DNA of 7,043 nucleotides from CAXGUU01 sp964012875 (GTDB taxonomy: Bacteria > Pseudomonadota > Gammaproteobacteria > Ga0077536), in the NCBI GenBank assembly GCA_964012875.1, contig CAXGUU010000173.1, forward strand, positions 1 to 7,043, read 5' to 3'. Under the pieces are notes generated by a model. It was not told the origin of the DNA. It worked only from the letters and a program-made list of their open reading frames with translations, and ran no database searches. Below are positions 1-5,464 of the stretch, piece after piece; positions within the stretch are counted from its first letter, which is position 1, and every line of letters starts with the position of its first letter. The position numbers and the translations under genes were made by a program.

Positions 1-31
1 TCATTGCGACACGGGAAGCCTACGGCCAAAA

Positions 32-790
32 CTAGCTAGCGTGCCGGGCGACCACTTTCAAACCTGGTTTTAACGCCAGCCACTGGTTCACGATCTTAAT
101 TTGGTGGTTCGCCAGCAAGCGTGACAGCGTGTCACGGTCGAAATAGTACAGGTGTTCCGAGGGCTTGAGCTCGTTCCAGGTCTTCAGCGTCCGCGGTACG
201 CGCCAATGGCTGATGTCTGGCGTGCCAAGGTCGATAACGCCATCGGGTTTAAGCAATCGTTTGAGTTCTGCGACGAATGCGTTCAGGTCAGGTACGTGTT
301 CGATAACGTCGTAGGCTGATATCGCATCGAACGAGGCACTCGGGTATTGCTGCTCGTGGAGGAGGCCGCAGGCGAGGTTTTTCAGCCCTAGGTTTTTTCG
401 GCCGTAGTCGATGCCCGCTGCCTCGATGTCCACACCCCAAGCGTCGAAACCAGCTTCGGTGGCGGCCTTAACCACGAAACCGGCTGAACAGCCGACGTCG
501 AGCCACCGACCGGACAATTGATAGTCGCGCTTGAGGCGAGCCACTCGTCGGCGTGAGCGCTTGAGCTTTTTCGGTGCCTTGCGCTGGTAGCCCTGGGAGT
601 AGGCTGCGTTATACCCGGCACGAATCTCCTCGAATGGACGTCGCGGGTTGATCAGGGTCAGTTTGCAGTTGCGGCAACGTACAAACGGTTCACCCGCGAG
701 CTCGAACAGATCGTCGAACCGCTCGTCGCCGCATACGGGGCAGGCGATCTCGTCCCAGCCTGAAAAGCCTGTCTCCGCCGGTTTGACCAT
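32..790 (-). CDS. Class I SAM-dependent methyltransferase with N-terminal zinc ribbon
   Basis: The 252-residue product transfers a methyl group from S-adenosylmethionine to an unknown substrate and is probably cytoplasmic. Seen in the sequence: two CxxC pairs (C17/C20 and C39/C42) forming a likely zinc ribbon; a basic stretch at about 70-90; SAM-binding motif I, LDVGCSAGF, at 97-105; the acidic residue D121 at the end of the second strand (GVDIE), expected to bind the ribose; and a motif DVIEHVPD at 161-168, typical of the Methyltransf_11/23 group. A zinc ribbon before this domain is known from many methyltransferases near surface-sugar or secondary-metabolite genes, but no such genes are present here, so the substrate cannot be named. 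The start at 790 is the only methionine near the N-terminus; it has no clear Shine-Dalgarno sequence. It is divergent from the SAM hydrolase gene. The C-terminus is slightly short for the family, but the key motifs are intact. Confidence 0.88.
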   Translation of the reverse strand: MVKPAETGFSGWDEIACPVCGDERFDDLFELAGEPFVRCRNCKLTLINPRRPFEEIRAGYNAAYSQGYQRKAPKKLKRSRRRVARLKRDYQLSGRWLDVGCSAGFVVKAATEAGFDAWGVDIEAAGIDYGRKNLGLKNLACGLLHEQQYPSASFDAISAYDVIEHVPDLNAFVAELKRLLKPDGVIDLGTPDISHWRVPRTLKTWNELKPSEHLYYFDRDTLSRLLANHQIKIVNQWLALKPGLKVVARHAS

Positions 791-829
791 GGTCGTTTTT
801 TTCGATGTCTCTTTGTCTGGGCTCGATCG

Positions 830-837
830 ATTATGAT
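830..837. promoter_or_regulatory. Candidate divergent -10 elements between methyltransferase and SAM hydrolase genes
   Basis: The 83 bases between the two divergent start codons contain an AT-rich octamer. On the plus strand it gives TATGAT (832-837), and on the minus strand CATAAT (835-830), each matching five of six bases of the sigma-70 -10 consensus. Neither has a good -35 box at 16-18 bases, so these are candidates only. Initiation from the plus-strand element would leave a leader of about 30 bases before the start at 874. Confidence 0.3.
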
Positions 838-863
838 GTCAGGAATGCGTTTCGTACGCAGCC

Positions 864-872
864 AGGGGGGGG
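864..872 (+). promoter_or_regulatory. Ribosome binding site made of a G8 tract, decides the SAM hydrolase start
   Basis: An A followed by eight G residues (865-872) lies one base before the ATG at 874. It supplies a purine-rich Shine-Dalgarno match, and spacing can be satisfied by the 5' part of the tract. It favours 874 over the in-frame ATG at 805, which would add 23 residues with no family resemblance. Confidence 0.55.
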
Positions 873-873
873 T

Positions 874-1683
874 ATGAGCGATACTTTTGCAGCGAGCGGC
901 GTGATCACGGTGACGACCGATTTTGGCCATCGCGGCCCTTTTGTGGGCACCATGAAGGGCGTCATACTGAACCGGTTCGCCGACGCCCGCATCGTTGATC
1001 TTACGCACGAAGCCTATGTCCACTGGCCCGCCGAGGCTGGTTTCTGGCTCGCGCGATCGTATCACTATTTTCCGTGCGGCTCGGTCCACATGGCCGTCGT
1101 TGACCCGGGTGTTGGGACCGATCGCAGCATCGTGCTTGCCTGTGGTGACAACCACGTATTCCTCGCACCGGATAACGGTCTGCTTGCCGAGGTTGTCGAA
1201 CGTACGGCAGGTGAGATGCGACGCGTCGCGCACGAAGTGATTGAACAATTTAGGCTCTCTGATACCAGCGCGACCTTTCATGGCCGTGATGTTTTTTCCC
1301 CGCTTGCAGCGGCGCTCGCGAGTGGCCAATTGAGCGTTGAAGATTGTGGGGAGATAACCATCGACTACGTGCCGTCGATAGTTGAGCCACCAGAACAACG
1401 TGGCGCACAGATTGTTGGCGTTGTGATGACCACCGATCATTTTGGCAATCTGATCACCAACATCGAGCAATCGCAGATCGAGCAGTTCCGACAGGCGGTC
1501 GCACACGTTGGCGGGCATGAGATCCCCGTTCGTCGTACCTATGGCGACGTCGATCCGGGTGATCTGCTCGCGTTAGTCAATTCGTTTGGCGTTATTGAAA
1601 TCGCGCGTGCAGAGCAGGATGCCGCGGCGTTCCTTGGGGTCAGCCGCGGGGCGCCGATTAAAATTACTGAAGCCGACGTTTGA
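874..1683 (+). CDS. S-adenosyl-L-methionine hydroxide adenosyltransferase (SAM hydrolase, DUF62 family)
   Basis: The enzyme is expected to use a water-derived hydroxide to split SAM into adenosine and L-methionine. It belongs to the fluorinase/chlorinase superfamily, of which DUF62 proteins are the non-halogenating branch. The 269-residue product has the N-terminal signature TTDFG (14-18) and FVGTMKGVI (23-31), then VVDPGVG (75-81). The Asp-Arg-His triad described for the archaeal enzyme (Asp68, Arg75, His127) is matched at D77, R84 and H136 with identical spacing. The C-terminal domain carries the conserved DHFGNLITNI segment. I see no room for the extra loop that marks fluorinases. An in-frame ATG at 805 exists, but homology begins after 874. 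The stop codon overlaps the next gene by four bases, so the two are likely cotranscribed and translationally coupled. The physiological role of the family in bacteria is unsettled; SAM disposal or methionine/adenosine recycling is an inference. Confidence 0.92.
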   Translation: MSDTFAASGVITVTTDFGHRGPFVGTMKGVILNRFADARIVDLTHEAYVHWPAEAGFWLARSYHYFPCGSVHMAVVDPGVGTDRSIVLACGDNHVFLAPDNGLLAEVVERTAGEMRRVAHEVIEQFRLSDTSATFHGRDVFSPLAAALASGQLSVEDCGEITIDYVPSIVEPPEQRGAQIVGVVMTTDHFGNLITNIEQSQIEQFRQAVAHVGGHEIPVRRTYGDVDPGDLLALVNSFGVIEIARAEQDAAAFLGVSRGAPIKITEADV

Positions 1684-2555
1684 TTCCAGTCGTTCTGCGT
1701 TCATTATGCAGGAGAGGCCGCGCGACTTTCCTGGCCGCTGCGACGATGTGCCTGTGTTGTGTGTTCGCGGGGTGTTCGACATCGCGCCCATCGGCGACAG
1801 CTAGAACCGAGCCAAGTATTCTTGAACGCGCTGCGGCCGCTGGTTTTGTGCGCCGCGGCGTCGAAACGTCAATTGGCACTCTGCAGATCTGGCACAAAGA
1901 CCTCGGATCGGGGGACGTGATCGACGTCTATATCGAGGGTGACGGTCGTGCCTGGGCATCCCGGACGCGGCCATCTAATGATCCGACGCCGACGAACCCG
2001 GTGGCATTCGAGCTCGCACTGAAAGACACGACCCAAGCGGTCCTATACGTGGCTCGGCCGTGTCAATATCAAGCCGACAAGCAAGACGCAGCGTGCGATC
2101 AACGCTACTGGACCAGTCATCGCTATGGCGAGACCGTCGTCGCTGCGATCGATGAAGTGCTTGAGCAACTGATGGTGGCCCGGCCAGCGACTGAGCTTCA
2201 GTTGATTGGTTTCTCCGGTGGGGGCACGCTGGCAGCGCTTCTTGCGGCGCGTCGAAGCGATGTCGTCGGCCTGACGACAGTTGCCGGCAACCTCAACATT
2301 GACGCGTGGGCGAAACACCATCGCGTGACGCCCTTGTCGGGATCGCTGAACCCCGCGAACTTCCGGTCGCAGCTTCAGCGCATCCCACAGCGCCACTTCG
2401 TCGGCACTGAAGATACCGTGGTCCCTGCCGAGTTGACGCGCGATTTTGCTGCACGTCTGGGTAGCGTGTCGCTCAAAATCGAATCATTCGCCGGCTTCGA
2501 CCACGGTTGTTGCTGGTCTCGGGTGTGGCCGCAGGCGCTTGCAGGTAAGCCTTAA
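1680..2555 (+). CDS. Alpha/beta-hydrolase fold protein, probable lipoprotein
   Basis: This 291-residue protein looks like an exported esterase-like hydrolase of unknown substrate. Residues 1-31 form a signal peptide: basic residues at 7-14, a hydrophobic run at 15-30, and a lipobox-like FAGC ending at C32, so lipid attachment and membrane anchoring are likely. The nucleophile elbow is GFSGG with S179. D245 in GTEDTVVP and H275 in GFDHG complete a plausible catalytic triad in the right order. Cysteines at 128, 139, 277 and 278 could form disulfides in the periplasm; two of them follow the catalytic histidine. Translation appears to start at a TTG whose bases overlap the upstream stop (TTGA, 1680-1683). 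No strong Shine-Dalgarno is visible, which fits coupling to the SAM hydrolase. A start at the later ATG (codon 23) would remove most of the signal peptide. The link between a periplasmic hydrolase and a cytoplasmic SAM hydrolase is not explained. Confidence 0.8.
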   Translation: MIPVVLRSLCRRGRATFLAAATMCLCCVFAGCSTSRPSATARTEPSILERAAAAGFVRRGVETSIGTLQIWHKDLGSGDVIDVYIEGDGRAWASRTRPSNDPTPTNPVAFELALKDTTQAVLYVARPCQYQADKQDAACDQRYWTSHRYGETVVAAIDEVLEQLMVARPATELQLIGFSGGGTLAALLAARRSDVVGLTTVAGNLNIDAWAKHHRVTPLSGSLNPANFRSQLQRIPQRHFVGTEDTVVPAELTRDFAARLGSVSLKIESFAGFDHGCCWSRVWPQALAGKP

Positions 2556-2577
2556 GCGGAGTGTCGTCGGGGTATCG

Positions 2578-3435
2578 TTACTTCATCGTGCGCGCCTGAA
2601 ACCAGGCGTCGTTGTCGGCGAACCGCCCGGCGTTCCAATCGAGCGCCGCTTTCAGCCCATCGGCCTTTCGAATCGCGTTGAACTCAGCGATTTCCGGAGA
2701 ATCGGACTCGCTTGAGAGTGCGATTGCCTCGAGTTCCATTGAACGCTCAATCACCCGACGCACGCCCATCAACTCGTAGGACATGTTGATGAGTTTCTTA
2801 TTGTATTCAACGGTCGCGCGCGGCAGTTTGCTGATGGTTTGTGCTCTTCGCAGCACGAATTCATCAAGCTCATCCGCCGGCACAACGTCATTTACGAGGT
2901 CCAGCCGTTTGGCTTCTTCGGCATCGATCAACTCTCCGGTATAGAGCAACTCGCGAGCTTTGGTCATGCCGATGACCCAGGGCCACACGGCGGGGATGTA
3001 GGGCCCACCCATGCGAATTTCAGGCGCCCCGAATTTCGATCCCTCGGCGCAAATGCGCAAATCACAAAACGTCGCCGTTGCTAGACCGCCGGCGATGCAG
3101 TAGCCCTGAATCTGCGCAATGATCGGTTTCGGATTGTTCCAGAATACATCCCACCAGGCCGACTCACTGAAGCCTTTGCCTTTTAAGAAACGATCTCGCC
3201 AGTTAACCGCGCTGCCCTCATCGTCTGCGGAGATATCGAATCCCGCACTGAAAGCGCGACCGGCTGCTTTGAGCACAATGACGCGAATGTTGCCGTCGCC
3301 GAATCCTGCATCGTCGAGCGCGTCCCGCACTTCGAGCTGCAAGGTCTCCGACAGTGCGTTGAGCTTGTCGGGGCGATTTAAGGTGACAGTAGCAATGCCT
3401 TCCTGCTTGTCATAGAGGATGGTGTCATAACTCAT
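2578..3435 (-). CDS. Crotonase-fold enoyl-CoA hydratase/isomerase family protein
   Basis: The 285-residue product is a crotonase-superfamily enzyme acting on an acyl-CoA thioester. The N-terminal strand pattern and LNRPDKLNAL (19-28) are typical. The oxyanion hole is formed by A64-G65 in the AFSAGFD segment and by G116 in QGYCIAGG. Of the two glutamates that catalyse hydration in rat enoyl-CoA hydratase (Glu144, Glu164), the second is present as E139 (GAPEI), but the first is replaced by A119. Loss of the first glutamate is known in enoyl-CoA isomerases and some hydrolases or lyases, so simple hydratase activity is doubtful. Residues 70-100 form an unusually tryptophan-rich loop (W79, W94, W95, W99) that may shape the acyl pocket. 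The start at 3435 has GGGGA about ten bases upstream. The gene converges on the lipoprotein gene with a 22-base gap and lies downstream of a small exported-protein gene on the same strand, 112 bases away. Confidence 0.87.
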   Translation of the reverse strand: MSYDTILYDKQEGIATVTLNRPDKLNALSETLQLEVRDALDDAGFGDGNIRVIVLKAAGRAFSAGFDISADDEGSAVNWRDRFLKGKGFSESAWWDVFWNNPKPIIAQIQGYCIAGGLATATFCDLRICAEGSKFGAPEIRMGGPYIPAVWPWVIGMTKARELLYTGELIDAEEAKRLDLVNDVVPADELDEFVLRRAQTISKLPRATVEYNKKLINMSYELMGVRRVIERSMELEAIALSSESDSPEIAEFNAIRKADGLKAALDWNAGRFADNDAWFQARTMK

Positions 3436-3492
3436 ATGGATTGATTCCCCAACGGTTTCTCAGCCGCAAGCGACCAGGCCACTCGTTGCGTG

Positions 3493-3525
3493 TTTCGACG
3501 TGTTGCCGGGTATACCCGGTCGAAA
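3493..3525. repeat. Palindrome CCGGGTATACCCGG nested in a longer inverted repeat, possible operator
   Basis: Bases 3506-3519 are a perfect 14-bp palindrome centred on TATA. It is flanked by a second pair of arms, TTTCGA (3493-3498) and TCGAAA (3520-3525), leaving a seven-base bulge on one side. It sits 71-84 bases upstream of the crotonase start and downstream of the small exported-protein gene. No T-run follows on the minus strand, so it is not a classic terminator. A regulator binding site overlapping a TATA-like -10 is an inference. Confidence 0.4.
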
Positions 3526-3547
3526 ACCCTATCGGTTGACGTGAAAA

Positions 3548-3850
3548 TTACATACCGCTGGGAGTGCCGGCAGGTGAACTGCAACCGAGGCAGCGGGTGA
3601 AGGTACTACGCGCGGGTTGCATCACAAAGGATTCTGCTGCGTCCCCCACGTTGCCGCCGACAATGCTGATCGGCAGAGTGCCAATAAAAGCGGCCGTGCC
3701 AATCGCCGTACCCAGCAAAGTCAGTGGACGCATGAAAATTGCGTCATAGACCATGGCCTCGGCACCTGGTGCCTGCCGACGCTCGACTTCCTCAGCGGTA
3801 ATTGGCAGAGCAATGACCAGCAGGATCGCGGCAATTAGTGGCTTCAGCAT
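3548..3850 (-). CDS. Small exported protein of unknown function
   Basis: The product has 100 residues. Residues 1-19 are a clear Sec signal peptide (basic K3, hydrophobic 5-17, likely cleavage after ITA at 19). The mature part contains FMRPLTLLGTAIGT (39-52) and a glycine-rich hydrophobic stretch to about 66 that could be a membrane segment. GGNVGDAAES (65-74) and a C-terminal CLGC pair at C87/C90 follow. I recall short proteobacterial proteins with the pattern of an R-P-(L/V)-T segment, a glycine-rich hydrophobic segment and GGNVG...AE, sometimes carried in databases under the unsupported label 'multidrug transporter'; no function is established to my knowledge. The start at 3850 has a good Shine-Dalgarno (GGGAGAG about six bases upstream) and is divergent from the reductase gene. 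Whether it is cotranscribed with the crotonase downstream is unclear because a palindrome occupies the gap. Confidence 0.75.
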   Translation of the reverse strand: MLKPLIAAILLVIALPITAEEVERRQAPGAEAMVYDAIFMRPLTLLGTAIGTAAFIGTLPISIVGGNVGDAAESFVMQPARSTFTRCLGCSSPAGTPSGM

Positions 3851-3885
3851 GAGTTTCTCTCCCGGTTACAACGGTGCCGGGCCTC

Positions 3886-3891
3886 AGTATA
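3886..3891 (-). promoter_or_regulatory. Candidate -10 element for the small exported protein
   Basis: The minus strand reads TATACT, five of six matches to the -10 consensus, about 35 bases before the start codon at 3850. No good -35 box is seen at the expected distance, so confidence is low. Confidence 0.3.
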
Positions 3892-4009
3892 GCGGGGATA
3901 CTCGGTTTACGTCTTCGGAGCTGTGATTTGAACACGACACCGGCACCCCAGGACAGACGTTTTTCAAGCAGGGTACGAAGCCCCGATTCTTGTCAGTTTT
4001 CCACTTCGG

Positions 4010-4036
4010 GTAGCGCGGCCGCTACAATCAGCTACC
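4010..4036. repeat. GTAGC/GCTAC repeat cluster over the reductase promoter
   Basis: GTAGCG (4010-4015) and CGCTAC (4020-4025) form a 6-bp inverted repeat with a 4-base centre. GCTAC recurs at 4031-4035, exactly ten bases after the copy at 4021-4025. The wider arms TTCGG-G-TAGC and GCTACCGAA also pair with one bulged base. The cluster covers the -10 candidate, as a repressor operator would. This is inference from position and symmetry. Confidence 0.35.
4023..4028 (+). promoter_or_regulatory. Candidate -10 element for the RhlG-like reductase
   Basis: TACAAT matches five of six consensus bases and lies 30 bases before the start codon at 4059. The best -35-like hexamer, TTGTCA at 3990-3995, is too far away (27-base spacer), and a closer TTCCAC (3999-4004, 18-base spacer) is poor, which would fit an activator-dependent or weak promoter. 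It lies within a cluster of GTAGC/GCTAC repeats. Confidence 0.35.
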
Positions 4037-4058
4037 GAATATTGGGGATGGAAAAACA

Positions 4059-4835
4059 ATGTCGGAATCGCTGTTCGATATTCGCGGCAAAGTTGCATTG
4101 GTCACCGGTGGCTCGCGCGGAATTGGTTTGTGGATCGCGCGTGGTTATGTCGAAGCGGGTGCTCGGGTCTATATCTCGTCTCGCAAAGTCGATGCTTGCG
4201 ACAAAGCTGCAAAGGAATTGTCCGTCTACGGTGACTGTATCTCCCTGCCGGCTGACCTATCGAGCATGGACGAAGTCACTCGCTTGACACAGGAATTGGC
4301 GTCGCGCGAAGACAGCCTCCATATCCTGGTCAATAACGCGGGCACCGCCTGGGGCGCATCGATCGATGATTTTCCGGAAAAGGGTTGGGATAAGACGATG
4401 GATCTCAACCTTAAGTCGCCGTTTTTCTTGATGCAAAAACTGTTGCCTTTGTTGGAAGCAGCTGGCACCGCCGCCGACCCCGCGCGAGTGATTAACCTTG
4501 GATCGGTGGATGGATGGCACACCCCGATTTTTGAGAATTTTTCCTACGCAGCCGGTAAGGCGGCCATCCATCACCTGACCCGCATGACGGCCGCACACCT
4601 GGCCAGCAGAAACATCTGCGTAAACGCCATTACGCCCGGGTATTTCGATACCGACATGACGGCGCCGATGATCGAGTCGATGGGCCTGGACGCACTGCTA
4701 GCTATCGTGCCGCAGAAACGTCTGGGGCAGTATCAAGACATGGCGGGCGTTGCCGTTTTTCTGGCCGCGAAGGCATCAGCCTACCTGACTGGCGTGACCT
4801 TGCCAGTCGACGGTGGGATTATCGGCGGCGCGTAA
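4059..4835 (+). CDS. Short-chain dehydrogenase/reductase, RhlG-like 3-ketoacyl reductase
   Basis: The 258-residue protein is a classical SDR, the usual length for 3-oxoacyl reductases, and is predicted to be cytoplasmic and NADPH-dependent. The nucleotide-binding motif TGGSRGIG is at 16-23; R20 and R42 favour NADPH over NADH. NNAG is at 92-95, and the catalytic tetrad is N117, S149, Y163 and K167 (YAAGK). The C-terminal VDGG motif is near the end. From memory, the segments 'AGARVYISSRKVDAC', 'YGDCISLPADLSS' and 'LHILVNNAGTAWGA' resemble the Pseudomonas reductase RhlG more than FabG, so a beta-ketoacyl/beta-hydroxyacyl substrate is likely; the exact substrate is open. There are no rhamnosyltransferase genes nearby, so rhamnolipid synthesis is not implied. 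The ATG at 4059 is preceded by GGGGATGGA. The gene is monocistronic: divergent gene upstream, strong terminator 15 bases downstream. Confidence 0.88.
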   Translation: MSESLFDIRGKVALVTGGSRGIGLWIARGYVEAGARVYISSRKVDACDKAAKELSVYGDCISLPADLSSMDEVTRLTQELASREDSLHILVNNAGTAWGASIDDFPEKGWDKTMDLNLKSPFFLMQKLLPLLEAAGTAADPARVINLGSVDGWHTPIFENFSYAAGKAAIHHLTRMTAAHLASRNICVNAITPGYFDTDMTAPMIESMGLDALLAIVPQKRLGQYQDMAGVAVFLAAKASAYLTGVTLPVDGGIIGGA

Positions 4836-4850
4836 TATTCGTCGGGCAAA

Positions 4851-4876
4851 AAAAACCGCGCCGTAGCGCGGTTTTT
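4851..4876. terminator. Bidirectional Rho-independent terminator
   Basis: A perfect hairpin CCGCGC-CGTA-GCGCGG (4856-4871) is bordered by an A-run (4848-4855) on one side and TTTTT (4872-4876) on the other. The A and T runs extend the stem to 11 bp and give a U-tract on either strand. It lies between the convergent reductase and RNA-binding protein genes and should end both transcripts. Confidence 0.93.
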
Positions 4877-4888
4877 CATTTAGTGCCC

Positions 4889-5173
4889 TTAACGACGGTA
4901 ACCGCCGCCACCGCCACCACCACCACGTTTTTCACGGGGCTTGGCCTGGTTGACCTTGATGCTGCGGCCACCCATCTGGGTTTCATTCAAACCCTTGATG
5001 GCGGCGTCCGCGGCACTGTTGTCAGGCATTTCAACAAATCCGAAGCCTTTGGACTGGCCCGAGAATTTGTCGGAAATGATGGTTGCACTGGAGACTTCAC
5101 CATATTCGGCGAAGGCGGAGCGTAACTCGTCTTCAGTTACGCTGTATGGGAGGTTACCTACATATAAATTCAT
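4889..5173 (-). CDS. RRM-domain RNA-binding protein with glycine-rich tail
   Basis: The 94-residue protein is a single RNA recognition motif followed by a short basic and glycine-rich tail. RNP2 is LYVGNL (3-8) and RNP1 is KGFGFVEM (42-49), with the RNA-stacking aromatics Y4, F44 and F46 all present. The tail after about residue 78 is basic (KPREKR) and ends in eight glycines and YRR. Bacterial proteins of this form bind single-stranded RNA, and several, mainly in cyanobacteria, are cold-induced; that role here is inference. The start at 5173 has AAGGA (5182-5186) eight bases upstream; an out-of-frame ATG at 5177 overlaps the start region. The mRNA leader is predicted to hold stem-loops, one ending directly beside the ribosome binding site, which suggests control at the RNA level, possibly by the protein itself. 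A bidirectional terminator lies just downstream. Confidence 0.93.
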   Translation of the reverse strand: MNLYVGNLPYSVTEDELRSAFAEYGEVSSATIISDKFSGQSKGFGFVEMPDNSAADAAIKGLNETQMGGRSIKVNQAKPREKRGGGGGGGGYRR

Positions 5174-5187
5174 TCATACTGTCCTTG

Positions 5188-5232
5188 CTGTGTGTTGCAC
5201 TCAAAATTTGATTCCAACGCACCAACACACAG
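5188..5232 (-). repeat. Leader stem-loop adjoining the RRM gene ribosome binding site
   Basis: CTGTGTGTTG (5188-5197) and CAACACACAG (5223-5232) are perfect 10-bp inverted arms around a 25-base loop. On the minus-strand transcript the 3' arm ends one base before AAGGA (5182-5186), so the folded form leaves the ribosome binding site at the foot of the stem. Confidence 0.6.
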
Positions 5233-5244
5233 AACGCAGAAGCC

Positions 5245-5265
5245 GCTCACCGGTAAGTGGTGAGC
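5245..5265 (-). repeat. Leader stem-loop, 7-bp perfect stem
   Basis: GCTCACC (5245-5251) and GGTGAGC (5259-5265) pair perfectly around a seven-base loop. There is no U-tract on either strand, so it is not a terminator. It would be within the RRM mRNA leader. Confidence 0.55.
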
Positions 5266-5309
5266 TACATTCAAGGCTACATCGAAACGCACCAGATAAG
5301 GGCGCGCAG

Positions 5310-5330
5310 GTCGCCGCGACTCGCGGCGAC
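5310..5330. repeat. GC-rich inverted repeat with 9-bp arms
   Basis: GTCGCCGCG (5310-5318) and CGCGGCGAC (5322-5330) are perfect arms around ACT. No T-run follows on either strand. It lies just downstream of the weak promoter candidate for the RRM gene and could be an operator or the 5' end of a structured leader. Confidence 0.5.
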
Positions 5331-5331
5331 A

Positions 5332-5360
5332 ATTCAATGCTGACGTTTCGGGGAGATCAA
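5332..5360 (-). promoter_or_regulatory. Weak candidate promoter for the RRM gene
   Basis: On the minus strand TTGATC (5360-5355) and TTGAAT (5337-5332) are separated by exactly 17 bases. Each matches four of six consensus positions. It would start transcription near 5325 and give a leader of about 150 bases. The match is weak and the call rests mostly on spacing and position. Confidence 0.22.
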
Positions 5361-5427
5361 TCGAGGAGAGAGATGGCCGCGAGCGGTCTGGCCTTGAGGT
5401 TGGCGCAGCTTACACACCCTGTGTGGC

Positions 5428-5464
5428 AAAAGATAGCGTTTTATTGCGGTGCTCAGGGCTATCT
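5428..5464 (-). terminator. Weak terminator-like hairpin after the malic enzyme gene
   Basis: On the minus strand AGATAGC and GCTATCT form a 7-bp stem (5458-5464 with 5431-5437) around a 20-base loop. The 3' arm runs into a TTTT tract. The stem begins 16 bases after the malic enzyme stop. The long loop and short U-run make it marginal. Confidence 0.28.

Noticed and set aside
805..873. Upstream in-frame ATG for the SAM hydrolase
   Set aside because: It would add 23 residues without family similarity and place the G8 ribosome binding site inside the gene; the ATG at 874 fits the family length and has the Shine-Dalgarno.
658..1518. Long open frame (286 codons) on the minus strand
   Set aside because: It lies antisense to the SAM hydrolase, whose catalytic residues are intact. 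The translated product has no recognisable domain and a basic, arginine-rich composition typical of antisense frames in GC-rich DNA.
3873..3947. Inverted repeat GGTGCCGG (3873-3880) / CCGGCACC (3940-3947)
   Set aside because: Arms of 8 bp separated by 59 bases in GC-rich DNA may be chance; no further symmetry or promoter relation supports it.
5414..5426. CACAC-CCT-GTGTG hairpin
   Set aside because: The 5-bp stem is short, has no T-run on either strand, and lies between better candidates.
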